Positions 1 to 11,156 are shown, numbered from the stretch's first letter. The stretch: DNA of 64,000 bases from Methylobacterium sp. W2 (GCF_020662345.1 NZ_VMOA01000008.1:1-64000), one strand, 5' to 3'. Notes: generated by a model from the letters alone, not told the origin. A program made the numbers and translations.

Positions 1-87
1 GTCTATCCTCTCAAACGCGGACAACGGCCCGACAGGTCGAGCCGAAAACGAGTCGGTGGCATCGCCGGGACACAGGATCCGAACGGA

Positions 88-136
88 CGACGCGCACCGC
101 GTCCCGGAGGCTGGCTCCGGGACGCGGTGCGCGTCG
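88..136. terminator. Perfect 22-bp hairpin downstream of the histidine kinase
   Basis: Arms 88-109 and 115-136 are exact reverse complements (core CACCGCGTCCCGGAG / CTCCGGGACGCGGTG) around a 5-nt loop. It lies 25 nt past the stop codon of the minus-strand kinase gene, where a terminator would be expected. There is no clear T-tract on either side, so it may instead act as an mRNA-stabilising or bidirectional structure. The perfect pairing is visible; the function is inferred. Confidence 0.6.
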
Positions 137-160
137 GGTTGCGGTGATCGGACAAGGGGC

Positions 161-2038
<1,878 letters not shown>

Positions 2039-2446
2039 GGAAGCCAGGCCGCTGTAGATACGCAATACTCACACGCACAGCGCGAAGTGCCTGATCGGCC
2101 GCTTCGTCGCCCCTTGCTGGACTTAGACCCGAATTCGACTTGAACTCGACTGATGCCAAACCTCGCAGACCCGACTTAAGCGAGTGTTGCGCAGACCCCA
2201 CCGATTGTTCGCGGATGCTTTCCGGTCCGTAACCGGACCTGTTCGTTGGAGGGTTCCTTTCGGGGCACATCGCCCGCTATCCACAGGGACGAGCACGACA
2301 TCCCGGTTCGCAGGGCTATGGCGGCAAAGCCGCGTTCACCATGGTTCTCGATATCGGAGCGCGCGTGAGAAGGACTTTACGTTCTGCGCCGAGGCTCGGT
2401 CGCAACGGGCCGCTCACGGCCGGCACCGAACCAACCCGGGACTTCC
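2039..2446. other. Divergent intergenic region between kinase and small ORF
   Basis: No convincing gene. It must hold the promoters of the minus-strand kinase and the plus-strand gene at 2447. A short inverted repeat, GGTCCG-taac-CGGACC, lies at 2224-2239. One CtrA-like half site (TTAA) is at 2175. Neither is enough to assign a regulator. Confidence 0.4.
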
Positions 2447-2728
2447 ATGTCGTTCCTCCTTCGCGCCTGCCTGGCGATCGGCCTCCTCTCCTACCTCGCC
2501 GCCCATCGCGACGATCCGGACCTCGCGGCGCGCCTGTCGGCGCCATCGCTGGGGGACACCGCGTCGGTCGCCTGGGAAGCGCTGCCCCGCGACGCGCGCG
2601 AGACGGCGCTGAGCCAGGGTGCCGACGGCCTGATCCGGCAGATGGCGGGATCGGTCGCCGGCGCGTCGCGCGACACCCTGGCCGAGACCGATCGTCGTCC
2701 GGCATGGCGCGGCGTGGCCGATCGCTGA
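2447..2728 (+). CDS. Small protein with N-terminal hydrophobic segment, unknown
   Basis: 93 residues. The first 18-20 residues (MSFLLRACLAIGLLSYLAAH) look like a signal anchor or uncleaved signal peptide, and the rest is charged and Ala-rich with no recognisable domain. The start ATG follows a weak purine stretch (CGGGA). It ends 28 nt before the convergent glgX. Coding status rests on the hydrophobic N-terminus and GC-rich third positions; no family is recognised. Confidence 0.5.
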   Translation: MSFLLRACLAIGLLSYLAAHRDDPDLAARLSAPSLGDTASVAWEALPRDARETALSQGADGLIRQMAGSVAGASRDTLAETDRRPAWRGVADR

Positions 2729-2756
2729 GCCCAGCCCTTGCGAAGGGGACGGGGGT

Positions 2757-4877
2757 TCAGATCTCGTAGGACGCGGCCTGCCTCGCGCGCAGGACGTAGA
2801 GCGAACGGGGATCGAGGCGCAGGCGCGCATTCGGGGGAAACAGCGCCTGTCCGGCCTGGACCATGCCGGTCGGCCGGGTGGTGTCGAAGACGACCATCCA
2901 CGGGCCGCCGATCACCGGAGCCAGGGTGAAATCGATCGGCTCGTCGGCGGCGTTGATGAGGATCAGCAGGCGATCCGCGCTCGGCAGGTCGTTGCCGATC
3001 TGCATGCCGAAGGCCTGGCGGTGTCCATCGCTCCAAGCCTCGTCGTCCATTTCCGCGCCGCAGGGCGAGAGCCAGTGGACGTCGCGCAACGGTCCGTCCC
3101 CGATGATCGCACCGGTGAGAAAGGTGAGGCGGCGCAGGGCCGGCTGCTCCCGGCGCAGGCGGGTCAGGTTGGCGACGAAGGCGGTGAGGCCGGGATCGGG
3201 ATCGGTCTGCCAATCGAGCCAATTGACCGCGTTGTCCTGGGCATAAGCGTTGTTGTTGCCGTTCTGGCTGCGTGACCGCTCGTCCCCGGCCAGGAGCATC
3301 GGGACGCCCTGGGCCAGCAGCGTCGTCGCCAGGAGGTTGCGCTTCTGCCGAGCCCGTACGGCCAGGATCGCGGAATCGTCCGTGGGACCCTCGACGCCGT
3401 AATTGCGAGAGAGGTTATGGCCGTGGCCGTCGCGGTTGTTCTCGCCGTTGGCGTGGTTGTGCTTCTCCTCGTAGGCGACGACATCGGCCAGGGTGTAGCC
3501 GTCGTGGCTCGCCACGTAGTTGATGCTGGCCAGCGGCGATCGGCCGGAGCTCGAGAAGATCTCCCGCGAGCCGGACAGGACCTGCGTCAGCTTCGGCAGG
3601 ATGCCGTGGTCGCCGCGCCAGAAGCCGCGGACGCTGTCCCGGAACTGGTCGTTCCACTCGGCCCAGCCGCGCGGATAGGCGCCGAGCTGGTAGCCGCCCA
3701 TGCCGATATCCCACGGCTCCGCGATCATCTTGGCGCGGGACAGGATCGGGTCCTGGGCGATGGCCTGGAAGAACGCGGCCTTGGGCGTAAAATCGTGCGG
3801 CGTGCGGCCGAGGCTGGTGGCGAGGTCGAAGCGGAACCCAGCGACGCCGTAGGCGGTGACCCAGTGCCGGAGGGAATCGAGGACGAGCTGCATCACCCTC
3901 GGGTGGTCGAGATCCAGGGTGTTGCCGCACCCGGTGCAATCGATCTCCTGCCGCCGGTTCTCCGGGTCGAGCTTGTAATAGCTGGCATTGTCGATGCCCC
4001 GGAACGACAGGGTCGGCCCGGTATGGTCGGCCTCGCAGGTATGGTTGTAAACGACATCGAGAATGACCTCGATCTCGGCCGCGGCGAGTTCACGGATCGC
4101 CGCCTTGAGGCCGCCGATCCCGGCCGCTCCGAGATAGCGCGGCTCCGGCGCGAAATAGCCCAGCGGCGAGTAGCCCCAGAAATTGACGAGGCCCTTCTCC
4201 ACCAGGAACCGGTCGTCGGCGAAGGCCTGGATCGGCAGGAGTTCGATCGCCGTCACGCCGAGCTTCAACAGGTGCTCGATGATCGCCGGATGGGCCAGGG
4301 CGGCGTAGGTGCCGCGCTCGGATTCAGGGATGGCGGGGTGAAGCTGCGTCAGCGCCTTGACATGGGCCTCGTAGATCACCGTCTGGCCCATGGGCCTGCG
4401 GATCGGATTGAGCGCGAGCTCGGGCAGGTCGGGCGCCGTCACCACCCCGCGTGGCATGAAGGTCGCGCTGTCGCGCCGGTCGATCTGGTCCTCCCGCTGG
4501 AGGCCGCGACGGTGTCCGTACAGGGAATCGTGCCAGCGGATGCGGCCCTGGATCTCGCGCGCATAGGGGTCGAGAACGAGCTTCGCCGGGTTGAAGCGAT
4601 GGCCGTTGGCGGGCTCCCACGGGCCGTGGACACGGTAGCCGTAGAGCTGACCGGGAAACGCGCCGCGCAGGTAGCCGTGCCAGACATCGTCGGTGCGGCG
4701 GGGCAGCGGGACGATGCGGCTTTCATGGCGCTCGCCCGGCTCGAACAGGCAGAGATCGACGCCGGTGGCGTTCTCGGAAAACAGCGCGAAATTGACACCG
4801 CGGCCGTCGAAATGCGCCCCGAGAGGCCCGGGCACGCCATCGTCGATGCCGATCATAGATGTCTTTCGCAGGTGCAT
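2757..4877 (-). CDS. glgX: Glycogen debranching enzyme GlgX
   Basis: 706 residues, the usual GlgX length. An N-terminal CBM48-like domain (about 15-110) precedes the GH13 barrel. The catalytic residues are visible: nucleophile Asp351 in GFRFDLATSLGR, acid/base Glu387 in IAEPWDIG, and the transition-state Asp459 in VASHDGYTL; VILDVVYNHT near 271 is conserved region I. GlgX hydrolyses alpha-1,6 branches of phosphorylase-limit glycogen. It lies 140 nt downstream of otsA on the same strand, which suggests co-expression of glycogen breakdown and trehalose synthesis. An alternative start is the ATG seven codons in (4856). No glgA, glgB or glgP is in the window. Confidence 0.95.
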   Translation of the reverse strand: MHLRKTSMIGIDDGVPGPLGAHFDGRGVNFALFSENATGVDLCLFEPGERHESRIVPLPRRTDDVWHGYLRGAFPGQLYGYRVHGPWEPANGHRFNPAKLVLDPYAREIQGRIRWHDSLYGHRRGLQREDQIDRRDSATFMPRGVVTAPDLPELALNPIRRPMGQTVIYEAHVKALTQLHPAIPESERGTYAALAHPAIIEHLLKLGVTAIELLPIQAFADDRFLVEKGLVNFWGYSPLGYFAPEPRYLGAAGIGGLKAAIRELAAAEIEVILDVVYNHTCEADHTGPTLSFRGIDNASYYKLDPENRRQEIDCTGCGNTLDLDHPRVMQLVLDSLRHWVTAYGVAGFRFDLATSLGRTPHDFTPKAAFFQAIAQDPILSRAKMIAEPWDIGMGGYQLGAYPRGWAEWNDQFRDSVRGFWRGDHGILPKLTQVLSGSREIFSSSGRSPLASINYVASHDGYTLADVVAYEEKHNHANGENNRDGHGHNLSRNYGVEGPTDDSAILAVRARQKRNLLATTLLAQGVPMLLAGDERSRSQNGNNNAYAQDNAVNWLDWQTDPDPGLTAFVANLTRLRREQPALRRLTFLTGAIIGDGPLRDVHWLSPCGAEMDDEAWSDGHRQAFGMQIGNDLPSADRLLILINAADEPIDFTLAPVIGGPWMVVFDTTRPTGMVQAGQALFPPNARLRLDPRSLYVLRARQAASYEI

Positions 4878-5017
4878 CGGCTCGACGAACGCGAGCCGGA
4901 TCTCAGAACGGAGCTACGCAAGAACGATACCCCGGTATCCCGCCCACCGCCTATTCCGGCGGGCTGCCGAGGGAAACCATGAGGCTCGCCCTGTCGCGCC
5001 GACGGGGAAGGAGGCCG

Positions 5018-6439
5018 CTACTCGGCGGCGGCGGCCGCGCGGGGCGGCTCGCGCTCGATGGTCCGGAAATTCTCCAGATCGGTGAGGAAATTGCGCGCCC
5101 ACCAATCGACGTCTTCGCGGGTCATGCGATCGACCATGGGCTTCCAGCGCTCGATCCGCTCCCCGCGCGGCATGTAGAGCGCCGTGCGGATCGCTTCCGC
5201 CACCTCGAACCGGTCATAGGGATTGACCAGCAGGGCCTCGGGCAATTGCCGGGACGCGCCGGCGAATTTCGACAGGACGAGGACGCCGGGATCGTCTGCC
5301 GTCTGGGCGACGATGTATTCCTTGGCCACCAGATTCATGCCATCGCGCATGGGCGTCACCAGGCCGACGCGGGCGGCGCGATAGAGACCGGCGAGGACGG
5401 GGCGCGGATAGGCCTTCGTCACATACTGGATCGGAGTCCAGTTCGGCTCACCGAGCGCACCGTTGATCTCGCCAACGGTCTCGTTCACCTCGCGGCTGAG
5501 TTCCTCGTATTCCGGCACCTCGGTGCGGGATTTCGGCGTGATCTGCAGATAGACGACGTTGCCGCGCTGGTCCGGGTTCGAGGCAAAGAAGCGGTCCACC
5601 GCCTCCATGCGCTCGGGCACGCCCTTGGAATAATCGAGCCGGTCGACACCGATGAGGAGCTTGCGGGTGCGCAGGCCCGCCATAGTCTCGCGGACGGTCT
5701 TGTTGGCGCCGGCATTTTCCGCCGCCTCCTTGAACCCGGCGACATCGATGCCGATCGGGAAGCTGCGGATGCGGGTCCGCCGGCCGTCGACCATCAGCGA
5801 GCCGCCGCCGAGGGGGATAGCCCGCAGCTCGTCTATGAGATTGCGGGAGAGGTTGTGGACGTCGGGGTCGGTCTGAAGGCCGATCAGGTCGTAATCGGCG
5901 ATGCCGCGCAGGAGGTCGTTGCTGGCCGGCAGCGTGTTGAACACGTCCGCGGCGGGCCAGGGGATGTGATGGAAATAGCCGATGGGGTTGGCAATGCCGA
6001 GACCGCGCAGCTCCGAGGCGAGCGGCAGCAGATGGTAATCGTGGACCCAGATGATGTCGTCGGGCTCGATCAGCTTGGCGAGCGCCCGCGCGAAGATGCG
6101 GTTGACGCGCTGGTAACCGGCATAATCCGAGCGGGAGAACGCCCCGAGGCCGAGACGGTAATGCATGATCGGCCAGAGGGCGCGATTGGCAAAGCCGCTG
6201 TAATACTCGCGGTGGTCCTGGGGCGAGAGATCGACCACGGCATATTGCACGCGGCCGCGATCGATGAGCTCGGGTTCCTCGGACGGATCCTCGACGACTT
6301 TGCCGCTCCACCCGAACCACAGGCCCTCATAGGACGTGAAGGCCTCCTTGACGGCGACCGCCAAGCCTCCGGCGGCAACGGCTTTGCCGCTGTCCTCGGG
6401 GACGGCCACACGGTTCGATACGATGACAAGGCGTGCCAC
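5018..6439 (-). CDS. otsA: Alpha,alpha-trehalose-phosphate synthase (UDP-forming)
   Basis: 473 residues, GT20 family. It transfers glucose from UDP-glucose to glucose-6-phosphate, giving trehalose-6-phosphate. Family motifs are all present: [11 protein letters not shown] at the N-terminus, [10 protein letters not shown] near 131, GYFHHIPWP near 154, VDRLDYSKG near 264, and the sugar-nucleotide loop [15 protein letters not shown] near 365. The start is GTG with GGAG eight bases upstream. The otsB phosphatase is not adjacent. Trehalose is a stress protectant, and the divergent neighbours starting at 6845 also look stress-related. Transcription into glgX is likely. Confidence 0.95.
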   Translation of the reverse strand: MARLVIVSNRVAVPEDSGKAVAAGGLAVAVKEAFTSYEGLWFGWSGKVVEDPSEEPELIDRGRVQYAVVDLSPQDHREYYSGFANRALWPIMHYRLGLGAFSRSDYAGYQRVNRIFARALAKLIEPDDIIWVHDYHLLPLASELRGLGIANPIGYFHHIPWPAADVFNTLPASNDLLRGIADYDLIGLQTDPDVHNLSRNLIDELRAIPLGGGSLMVDGRRTRIRSFPIGIDVAGFKEAAENAGANKTVRETMAGLRTRKLLIGVDRLDYSKGVPERMEAVDRFFASNPDQRGNVVYLQITPKSRTEVPEYEELSREVNETVGEINGALGEPNWTPIQYVTKAYPRPVLAGLYRAARVGLVTPMRDGMNLVAKEYIVAQTADDPGVLVLSKFAGASRQLPEALLVNPYDRFEVAEAIRTALYMPRGERIERWKPMVDRMTREDVDWWARNFLTDLENFRTIEREPPRAAAAAE

Positions 6440-6844
6440 TCAGCGGGCTCCGGTCCTCAGCGTGCAGCGCACCCTGGGCGCGCCGGACAAGACATTCCGA
6501 TGTTCAACGCGCGTAACGCGACCGTGATCCGTCCGATACAGCCACGTCTGTTCATATTCGTCAGTCAACCTAACCGACCGCGCCGCCCGCGGCCAGGGCA
6601 GGCAGAGACGAATGTCGGTTCCGCAGTGGATCACGCGGCCCGTCCCCCGCCCGACGATGCCGCTTCACCATCGGCTTTGTGTCGTCGAACGGTCTTACGG
6701 GAACGCGGCCCGGCGCGCATCGGCGGGGATGTCGCGCCCAGGCCGTCGTCCAGCGTTCGACGATGAGCATTCCGTGCGGAACCGCGTCTGTTTCCATGTT
6801 GTTGAAGAGCCACATGTGACATCGCCCAACAGCGATCGAGGAGT
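6440..6844. other. Divergent intergenic region, otsA / stress operon
   Basis: 405 bp between divergent start codons. No gene is supported: the overlapping short open frames are poor and lack ribosome sites. It contains the candidate EcfG promoter at 6778-6803 pointing right. I found no matching site pointing towards otsA. Confidence 0.5.
6778..6803 (+). promoter_or_regulatory. Candidate EcfG general-stress sigma factor promoter
   Basis: GGAAC at 6778-6782, a 17-nt spacer, then TGTT at 6800-6803. This matches the known alphaproteobacterial EcfG consensus GGAAC-N16/17-(C)GTT. It lies about 40 bp before the first gene of an operon of small envelope/stress-type proteins. The match is by eye and the motif is short, so it is a hypothesis. 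Confidence 0.5.
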
Positions 6845-7342
6845 ATGCCCGTGAACGCAAATCAACCAACTGGCCCGGCATCTGCCGCGAACGCTCCCGG
6901 GATCGACGCGAACCCGACCGGAGACTGGAAGGCTCTTCGCGGCGACGTCGAGGGGATCGCGGACGTGGCCGTCGAGCGCGGCCGGGGATTCGTTGCCGCC
7001 GCACGGGCCCAGGCCACCGACTATGCCGACCGTCGCAAGGGCGATGCCGCCCAGTCGGTGAACGATATCGCCCAGGGCCTGCGGGATTCGAGCAAGTCCT
7101 TCGACGAGCAGCCGAACATCAAGGCGTTCTTCGACAGCGCCGCCGAGGGTCTCGAACAGCTCGGCACCTCCATCGAGAACCGCAGCTTCGCCGAGTTCTA
7201 CGACGAGGCCGAAGCCTTCGCCCGTCGCGCCCCCGTCGCCGTGGCGGTCGCCACCTTCGTGACCGGCTTCGTCGTCTCGCGCTTCATCAAGTCGTCGAGC
7301 ATCGCGCCTGATCGCGATGCCCGCGACTCGTTCCGCAGCTAG
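6845..7342 (+). CDS. DUF883/ElaB-YqjD-like stress protein
   Basis: 165 residues. The middle is amphipathic, Ala- and charge-rich helix, followed by a single C-terminal hydrophobic segment (about 139-152, VAVAVATFVTGFVVSRF) typical of ElaB/YqjD-like tail-anchored inner-membrane proteins, some of which bind ribosomes. The annotated ATG is very close to GAGGAG; the GTG two codons later (6851) has better spacing and may be the true start. It is the first gene of a four-gene same-strand cluster behind a candidate EcfG promoter. The similarity is by architecture; function is not established. Confidence 0.75.
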   Translation: MPVNANQPTGPASAANAPGIDANPTGDWKALRGDVEGIADVAVERGRGFVAAARAQATDYADRRKGDAAQSVNDIAQGLRDSSKSFDEQPNIKAFFDSAAEGLEQLGTSIENRSFAEFYDEAEAFARRAPVAVAVATFVTGFVVSRFIKSSSIAPDRDARDSFRS

Positions 7343-7352
7343 GCCGGACCTC

Positions 7353-7748
7353 ATGTCGAACGGCCCGCAATCCAGCATTCAAAGCCTCCTCGGCGATGCC
7401 CTGCGCGAGACCAGCGACCTCGCGCGCAAGGAGATGGCGCTCTTTCGCACCGAGATGACGAGCAACGTCCGGACACTGTTCATCGGCCTCGCGCTGATGG
7501 TCGGCGCCGGCGTGTTCGGGGTCGTCGCCCTGTTCGTCCTGGTGGACGCCCTGGTGAAATGGCTCGCCACGGTGGTGCATTCGGAAGCCCTGTCCGCCCT
7601 CATCGTCGGTGGCGTGCTTCTGGTGGTCGCCATCGTCTTCGCCCTGATCGGGCGGAACGCCATGTCCCTCTCCACCCTGGCGCCGACCCGCACGACACGG
7701 CAGATGCGCCAGGATGCGCGCGCATTGTCGGAAAGGGTATCGGGATGA
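7353..7748 (+). CDS. Phage-holin-superfamily / YqjE-like membrane protein
   Basis: 131 residues from the ATG at 7353, which avoids overlapping the previous gene (a longer frame would start at 7317). The N-terminal helix LLGDALRETSDLARKEMALF is the typical start of the YqjE/holin 3-6 superfamily, followed by two strong membrane spans (about 43-70 and 78-102). YqjE neighbours YqjD in enterobacteria, so the pairing with the preceding DUF883-like gene is conserved in spirit. Its last four bases overlap the next start (ATGA), implying translational coupling. It is not a phage gene here: no other phage genes are near. Confidence 0.85.
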   Translation: MSNGPQSSIQSLLGDALRETSDLARKEMALFRTEMTSNVRTLFIGLALMVGAGVFGVVALFVLVDALVKWLATVVHSEALSALIVGGVLLVVAIVFALIGRNAMSLSTLAPTRTTRQMRQDARALSERVSG

Positions 7749-8134
7749 GTGAATCGTTGAACGACCTCGAGAAGGACATCGAGGCGAGCCGTGCCCGCCT
7801 CGACCAGACCATCGACCGCATTCAGGACAGGCTCTCCGTCCCGAGCATCGTCGACGACATGCTGGGCAATGTCCGCCGGACACCGTTGAGCGGGGCCTAT
7901 GACGGGGCTCTCGATGCGATCCGCCGCAATCCCGTCCCCGTCCTGCTCATCGCGGCGGGAATCGGCTGGCTCCTGCACCGCACGGCCAAGGACAAGCAGC
8001 CCCTGCCCAAGCGCAACATCGTCGATGCGGATGCCACCCTCCCGGTGACGCAGACGGCGGCCGCCAAGGCCTACGACCCCGACCAGCCGACCCGCCAGCC
8101 CGTGAAGGAACTGGCGGAGGAAACCCAGATTTAA
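7745..8134 (+). CDS. DUF3618 protein
   Basis: 129 residues, starting in the ATGA overlap with the preceding gene. The N-terminus EKDIEASRARLDQTIDRIQD is the DUF3618 signature (helix with ExxR..L..Tl..iqdrl), and a single span lies near residues 64-78 (VPVLLIAAGIGWLLHR). The C-terminal 40 residues are polar and probably disordered. DUF3618 proteins usually accompany YqjE- and YqjD-like genes. Function is unknown; a membrane or envelope stress role is inferred from context. Confidence 0.85.
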   Translation: MSESLNDLEKDIEASRARLDQTIDRIQDRLSVPSIVDDMLGNVRRTPLSGAYDGALDAIRRNPVPVLLIAAGIGWLLHRTAKDKQPLPKRNIVDADATLPVTQTAAAKAYDPDQPTRQPVKELAEETQI

Positions 8135-8213
8135 GCCTACAAAGGCCGATCGAAACCTGACCGACCCGGCAGCGGCACCGCCGCTGCATCCCCATCCGAC
8201 AGGAGTCGCCTCC

Positions 8214-8924
8214 ATGAGCCACAGCAGCATTCCGGGCGAGCCCAAGAGCTCGCTTCCCGACGACATCGCCCTCGCCGCCGGCCTTCCCCATGGCGCCGCC
8301 AGCCTTCCCCATGGCGATGAGACCAGCCGCTCGCTCCACGACATCTCCGAGCGCGCCCGCACCGAGACACGGGCGACGGCGGGCGATATCCGCGATCAGG
8401 CCGGCGACCTCGCCGACGATGCCAAGGCCAAGGCCGAGGGCTATGCCGACCGCGCCAAGGCCGCCGCGCTCGATGCGCGGGACACCGTAAAGGACAAGGC
8501 GGACAAGCTGATCGACCGGGCGTCCGAGACCTATGGCGACGCACGCGACTGGGCGTCGGACACTCACCGGTCCACGCGTCGCAGCATCGGCGAGTTCGCC
8601 GAGCGCGGCGGCCAGCGCCTCGACCGCGGCAAGACCACCGTCGAGCAGTTCGTCACCGAGAACCCGCTTCTCGTGGGCGTCGTCGGCCTCGCGGCCGGTC
8701 TGCTCCTCGGAGCCCTCCTGCCGAGGACGCGCCGCGAGGACCAGACGGTGGGTCCGTGGGCCGACGAGGTGAAGGACCAGGGTATCCGCTATGCCCGCGA
8801 CTTCGCCGACCGTGGCCGGGAATTCGTGGAAAGCGCCCTCGATCCCGAGAACCTCAACGCCGCGACCCAGGGCGGTTCCGAGCCGTTCCGGAAGCCCGAC
8901 GTGCCGCCGGTGCGGACGCACTGA
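8214..8924 (+). CDS. Amphipathic LEA-/YqjD-like membrane-anchored protein
   Basis: 236 residues. Residues 40-105 consist of repeating amphipathic helix of the DxAxDxAKAxAEGYADRAK type, resembling LEA and apolipoprotein-like helices, and a glycine-zipper membrane span follows (about 158-178, LLVGVVGLAAGLLLGALL). A second amphipathic stretch and a polar tail complete it. LEA-like sequence plus a DUF883-like anchor suggests membrane or protein protection under osmotic or desiccation stress; this is inferred. It is the last gene of the cluster, followed by a strong hairpin. Confidence 0.75.
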   Translation: MSHSSIPGEPKSSLPDDIALAAGLPHGAASLPHGDETSRSLHDISERARTETRATAGDIRDQAGDLADDAKAKAEGYADRAKAAALDARDTVKDKADKLIDRASETYGDARDWASDTHRSTRRSIGEFAERGGQRLDRGKTTVEQFVTENPLLVGVVGLAAGLLLGALLPRTRREDQTVGPWADEVKDQGIRYARDFADRGREFVESALDPENLNAATQGGSEPFRKPDVPPVRTH

Positions 8925-8954
8925 AAGCGTCCTCAGCGCGTTTCACAGTGAAAG

Positions 8955-8984
8955 AAGGGGCGGCGCTCGACAGCGCCGCCCCTT
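8955..8984 (+). terminator. Hairpin after the stress operon
   Basis: Perfect 13-bp stem (AAGGGGCGGCGCT / AGCGCCGCCCCTT) with a 4-nt loop, 30 nt after the stop of the last gene. A T-rich stretch follows only weakly (CGTGTT), so termination is likely but not a textbook intrinsic terminator. Confidence 0.75.
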
Positions 8985-9031
8985 CGTGTTGGGACTGGGG
9001 CGACGATCCGACGAGCGAGGCCCTGTGACCC

Positions 9032-9760
9032 GTGGCAGCCCCTCAGCCCCGCTTGCTCTGGTGCGGCGATACCGCGATCACCATCGAGTTCGGTGAGAGG
9101 ATCGACCCCGACGCCAACGCGCTGGTGCTGGCCCTCGACCGTGCCGTGCGGGAATCCGGCATTCCGGGGCTCGTCGAGTGCGTTCCGACCTACCGGTCGC
9201 TCACCGTCCACCTCGATCCCTGCCTGGCCGAGCCGAGCCGGATCGAATCTGCGCTTCTCGCCCTCGTCGGTACGGTCCCCGCCGAGACGGCACCGCGCCG
9301 CCTCTGGCGCATTCCGGTGGTCTATGGCGGTGCCTTCGGCATCGATCTCGCCGATGTCGCCGCCCATCACGGGCTGAGCCCCGACGAGGTCGTGTCCCGG
9401 CATGCGGCATCCGACTATCGCGTGGCCATGAACGGCTTCCTGCCCGGCTACGCCTATCTCTCGGGCCTCGACCCGCGCCTCGCTCTGTCGCGCCGGGAAA
9501 GTCCGAGGCCGGTGACGCCGGCCGGTACCATCTCTATCGGCGGCGTACAGGCGCTGGTGGCGAGCATCGCCGCGCCGAGCGGGTGGCATCTCCTCGGGCG
9601 GACCCCCGTGCGTTCGTTTCTGCCGGGCCGCGACCCGGTCTTCCTGTTCGAACCCGGCGACGCGATCCGCTTCCTGCCCATCGAACCGGATCGATGGGAC
9701 GAACTCGACCGTGCGGCGCAAGCCGGGGAGCGCATCGTCGAAAGCGAGACCATGCCGTGA
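9032..9760 (+). CDS. pxpB: 5-oxoprolinase subunit PxpB
   Basis: 242 residues, KipI/PxpB family. PxpB acts with PxpA and PxpC in ATP-dependent opening of 5-oxoproline to glutamate. Visible family motifs are the N-terminal GDTAITIEFGE, the central IPVVYGG, the PGYAYL loop near 138 and GISIGGVQ-type segment TISIGGVQ near 167. The start is GTG at 9032 and no strong ribosome site is seen. It overlaps pxpC by four bases (GTGA). pxpA, often adjacent, is not in this window. Confidence 0.9.
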   Translation: MAAPQPRLLWCGDTAITIEFGERIDPDANALVLALDRAVRESGIPGLVECVPTYRSLTVHLDPCLAEPSRIESALLALVGTVPAETAPRRLWRIPVVYGGAFGIDLADVAAHHGLSPDEVVSRHAASDYRVAMNGFLPGYAYLSGLDPRLALSRRESPRPVTPAGTISIGGVQALVASIAAPSGWHLLGRTPVRSFLPGRDPVFLFEPGDAIRFLPIEPDRWDELDRAAQAGERIVESETMP

Positions 9761-10782
9761 CCGGGCGTCTCGTCATCAAGCGATGCAATGGCGGGCTCAG
9801 CCTGCAGGATGGCGGAAGACGGGGCTATCAGCGCTACGGCCTCTCCGGCTCCGGCGCCATGGATCGCCTCGCCATGGCGACGGCGAATGCCCTGGTCGGC
9901 AATGCCCCCGATGCGCCGGTCCTCGAACTCGGTCTCGGCGGCGGCCGCTTCGTCGTGGAGGCCGGACGGGGATGGTTCGCCTGCGCCGGTGCCCCCTGTA
10001 CCCTGCGCATCGACGGCGCGCCGATCGCGGGCCATCGCAGCATGACCCTGGCGGAAGGCGCCGAATGGGAGGTCGACCCGCCGCGCGAGGGGACGTTCGT
10101 CTACCTCGCCGTGGCCGGCGGGTTCGCGGCGCGCGCCCTGCTCGGCAGCGTCTCCCTCCATCTCCGCGCCGGGATCGGGGGGATCGACGGCCGGACCTTC
10201 CAATCCGGCGACGGGCTGGCCTTCACCGCAACGGAGCACGCCGCACCGGGCGACCGGATTATTGATGCCGTTCCCCTCGACCGCGATGCGCCGATCCGCG
10301 TCATGCTCGGCCCCCAGGCCGACAGCTTCACGCAAGGCGGGATCGACACGCTGCTCGGCTCGACCTTCACCGTGTCGCACCGCGCCGACCGGATGGGATA
10401 CCAGCTCGACGGCCCCACCATCGCCCATGGCGCAGGCGGCTACAACATCGTCTCCGACGCCACCGTCGCGGGATCGATCCAGGTGCCGGGCAACGGCCTC
10501 CCCATCGTGCTCATGGCGGACCGGCAGACCACGGGCGGCTACCCGAAGATCGCGACGGTGATCTCGGCCGATCTGCGCCGCCTCGCCCAGCGCCGCCCTG
10601 GCGATCCGGTCCGGTTCGAGGCCGTAGCCTTGGCAACGGCGCGAGAGGCCGCTTTCGAACGGCAACGCGCCATCGCCGACCTGCCCGGCCGCCTGCGGCC
10701 ACTGGGGGGCTTCGACACCGAACGGCTGCTGGGAGCCAACCTCGCCGGTCACGCCGTCGATGCCTTGCAGGAAGGCCCATAA
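9757..10782 (+). CDS. pxpC: 5-oxoprolinase subunit PxpC
   Basis: 341 residues, KipA/PxpC (biotin-dependent carboxylase-like) family. The start is the GTG inside the GTGA overlap with pxpB; the open frame extends further upstream but only as a shadow of pxpB. Motifs: LQDGGRRGYQRYGLSGSGAMD near 16-36, LELGLGGG near 59, VMLGPQAD near 185 and NGLPIVLMADRQTTGGYPKIA-type segment near 250-265. It functions with PxpB in 5-oxoproline cleavage. Tight coupling makes co-translation near certain. Confidence 0.9.
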   Translation: MTGRLVIKRCNGGLSLQDGGRRGYQRYGLSGSGAMDRLAMATANALVGNAPDAPVLELGLGGGRFVVEAGRGWFACAGAPCTLRIDGAPIAGHRSMTLAEGAEWEVDPPREGTFVYLAVAGGFAARALLGSVSLHLRAGIGGIDGRTFQSGDGLAFTATEHAAPGDRIIDAVPLDRDAPIRVMLGPQADSFTQGGIDTLLGSTFTVSHRADRMGYQLDGPTIAHGAGGYNIVSDATVAGSIQVPGNGLPIVLMADRQTTGGYPKIATVISADLRRLAQRRPGDPVRFEAVALATAREAAFERQRAIADLPGRLRPLGGFDTERLLGANLAGHAVDALQEGP

Positions 10783-10877
10783 GACGTGACGGCCTCCGCT
10801 CCCGCCAAGATTGAGCCGTTCGACATCGCGCAGCACCCCGATGCCGATGGGCGTCCGTGTACGGGAGGAGGGCCAGG

Positions 10878-11084
10878 ATGCGGATCGCCGCGCTGATCTT
10901 CGGCCTTGTCCTGCTCGTGGCGACGGTCTTCTGGTTTGTCTACCTCGTCCCCCTGGGATGCGCGATGAACACGACCGGTTGTAACGAGCGGTTCACGGTG
11001 TGGAGCGGCATCGGCCTGGTCCATTTCTGGACGCCCTTCCTCATCGCCGTGTCGGCGCTGGCCTATGGTTTGAAACGGCCCTGA
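10878..11084 (+). CDS. Small two-span membrane protein, unknown
   Basis: 68 residues. The start is fixed by GGGAGGAGGG eight bases before the ATG at 10878. Two hydrophobic spans (about 3-25 and 48-62) flank a short loop with two Cys residues (GCAMNTTGC), which could form a disulfide if periplasmic. No family is recognised. Confidence 0.65.
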   Translation: MRIAALIFGLVLLVATVFWFVYLVPLGCAMNTTGCNERFTVWSGIGLVHFWTPFLIAVSALAYGLKRP

Positions 11085-11156
11085 TCGTTCGTGCCTGCCC
11101 GACAAAAGCTACGCCGGCATCGAGGGAAGCCGCCGCCCCCTCGTTTCTTCCGGATT

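Noticed and set aside
7317..7352. Upstream start for the YqjE-like gene
   Set aside because: It would overlap the preceding gene by 26 nt and adds residues atypical for the family.
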